Assembly: GCA_009777685.1 (NCBI GenBank)
Contig: WRLJ01000112.1
Span: 1 to 6,061, forward strand
Source: Oscillospiraceae bacterium
GTDB lineage: Bacteria > Bacillota > Clostridia > Oscillospirales > UBA929
Direction: 5' to 3'
Length of the DNA stretch: 6,061 nt
Positions 5,999 to 6,061 of the stretch are shown here, piece after piece. Within the stretch, counting starts at the first letter, position 1. The number at the start of each line of letters is the position of its first letter. The notes beneath the pieces were generated by a model. The model did not search any database. It had not been told where the DNA came from and saw nothing but the letters and a program-made list of their open reading frames with translations. The position numbers and the translations under genes were made by a program.

Positions 5999-6061
5999 CT
6001 ACAATCGGTGTAAACCTTTAAATGTTGTGGCGTACCAGGGGAGCGTGCCGGTCACATTGAC

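Larger units (their letters stand above)
5920..6035. repeat. Nested inverted-repeat element of 116 bases, MITE- or REP-like
   Basis: The left arm (5920-5938, beginning GTACGCC) and the reverse complement of the right arm (6017-6035) match at 16 of 19 bases. Inside them TGTAGGG (5951-5957) and CCCTACA (5997-6003) are an exact inverted pair, at nearly equal distances (31 and 32 bases) from the two outer ends. Two hairpins fill the core. No coding frame or clear target duplication is visible. The plan fits a small non-autonomous element dispersed by a transposase elsewhere, or a REP-like intergenic repeat. I recall similar TGTAGGG-bounded repeats in Clostridia, but copy number cannot be seen here. 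Confidence 0.6.

Noticed and set aside
6057..6061. Start of a -35 box (TTGAC) at the right edge
   Set aside because: Five bases cut by the window edge are not enough to call a promoter.

Overview
The window is GC-rich throughout the coding regions and carries six protein genes. Several features point to a high-GC anaerobic Firmicute of the Clostridia, perhaps an Oscillospiraceae-like gut bacterium. PurL is the long single-chain form with no room for separate PurS or PurQ, PyrE is the short form with a CPLC motif near its end, there is an ECF-type S component, and an intergenic TGTAGGG/CCCTACA repeat lies at the right edge. The taxonomic call is inference.

Left part (1-1790, minus strand): the first 596 codons of purL, running off the left edge. 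A near-consensus SigA promoter (1826-1855) sits in the AT-rich divergent gap 1791-1883 and predicts a leader of only about 29 bases. A triple 7-base tandem repeat ends just before the rightward gene.

Middle and right (1884-5920, plus strand): five tightly packed genes that look like one operon. In order they are an AEC-family permease, an ECF transporter S component, a RadC-like protein, orotate phosphoribosyltransferase (pyrE), and a PAS-AAA-Fis regulator resembling sigma-54 activators. Junctions are 12 bases, a 4-base overlap, 20 bases and 34 bases. The cluster joins two small-molecule uptake proteins, one pyrimidine enzyme and one possible sensor-regulator. A role in uptake of a carboxylate or nucleobase-related compound is possible but unproven.

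Two of the five proteins keep the fold of a known family but lack its catalytic residues. The RadC-like protein has lost the His-x-His...Asp metal site of its JAB domain. The regulator keeps Walker A but lacks the GAFTGA loop, the Walker B acidic pair and both arginine fingers.

Right edge (5920-6061): a 116-base imperfect inverted-repeat element with nested hairpins begins at the last base of the regulator's stop codon. It looks like a small non-autonomous mobile or REP-like repeat. Nothing can be assigned to the last 26 bases. No rRNA, tRNA, CRISPR array or transposase gene was seen.
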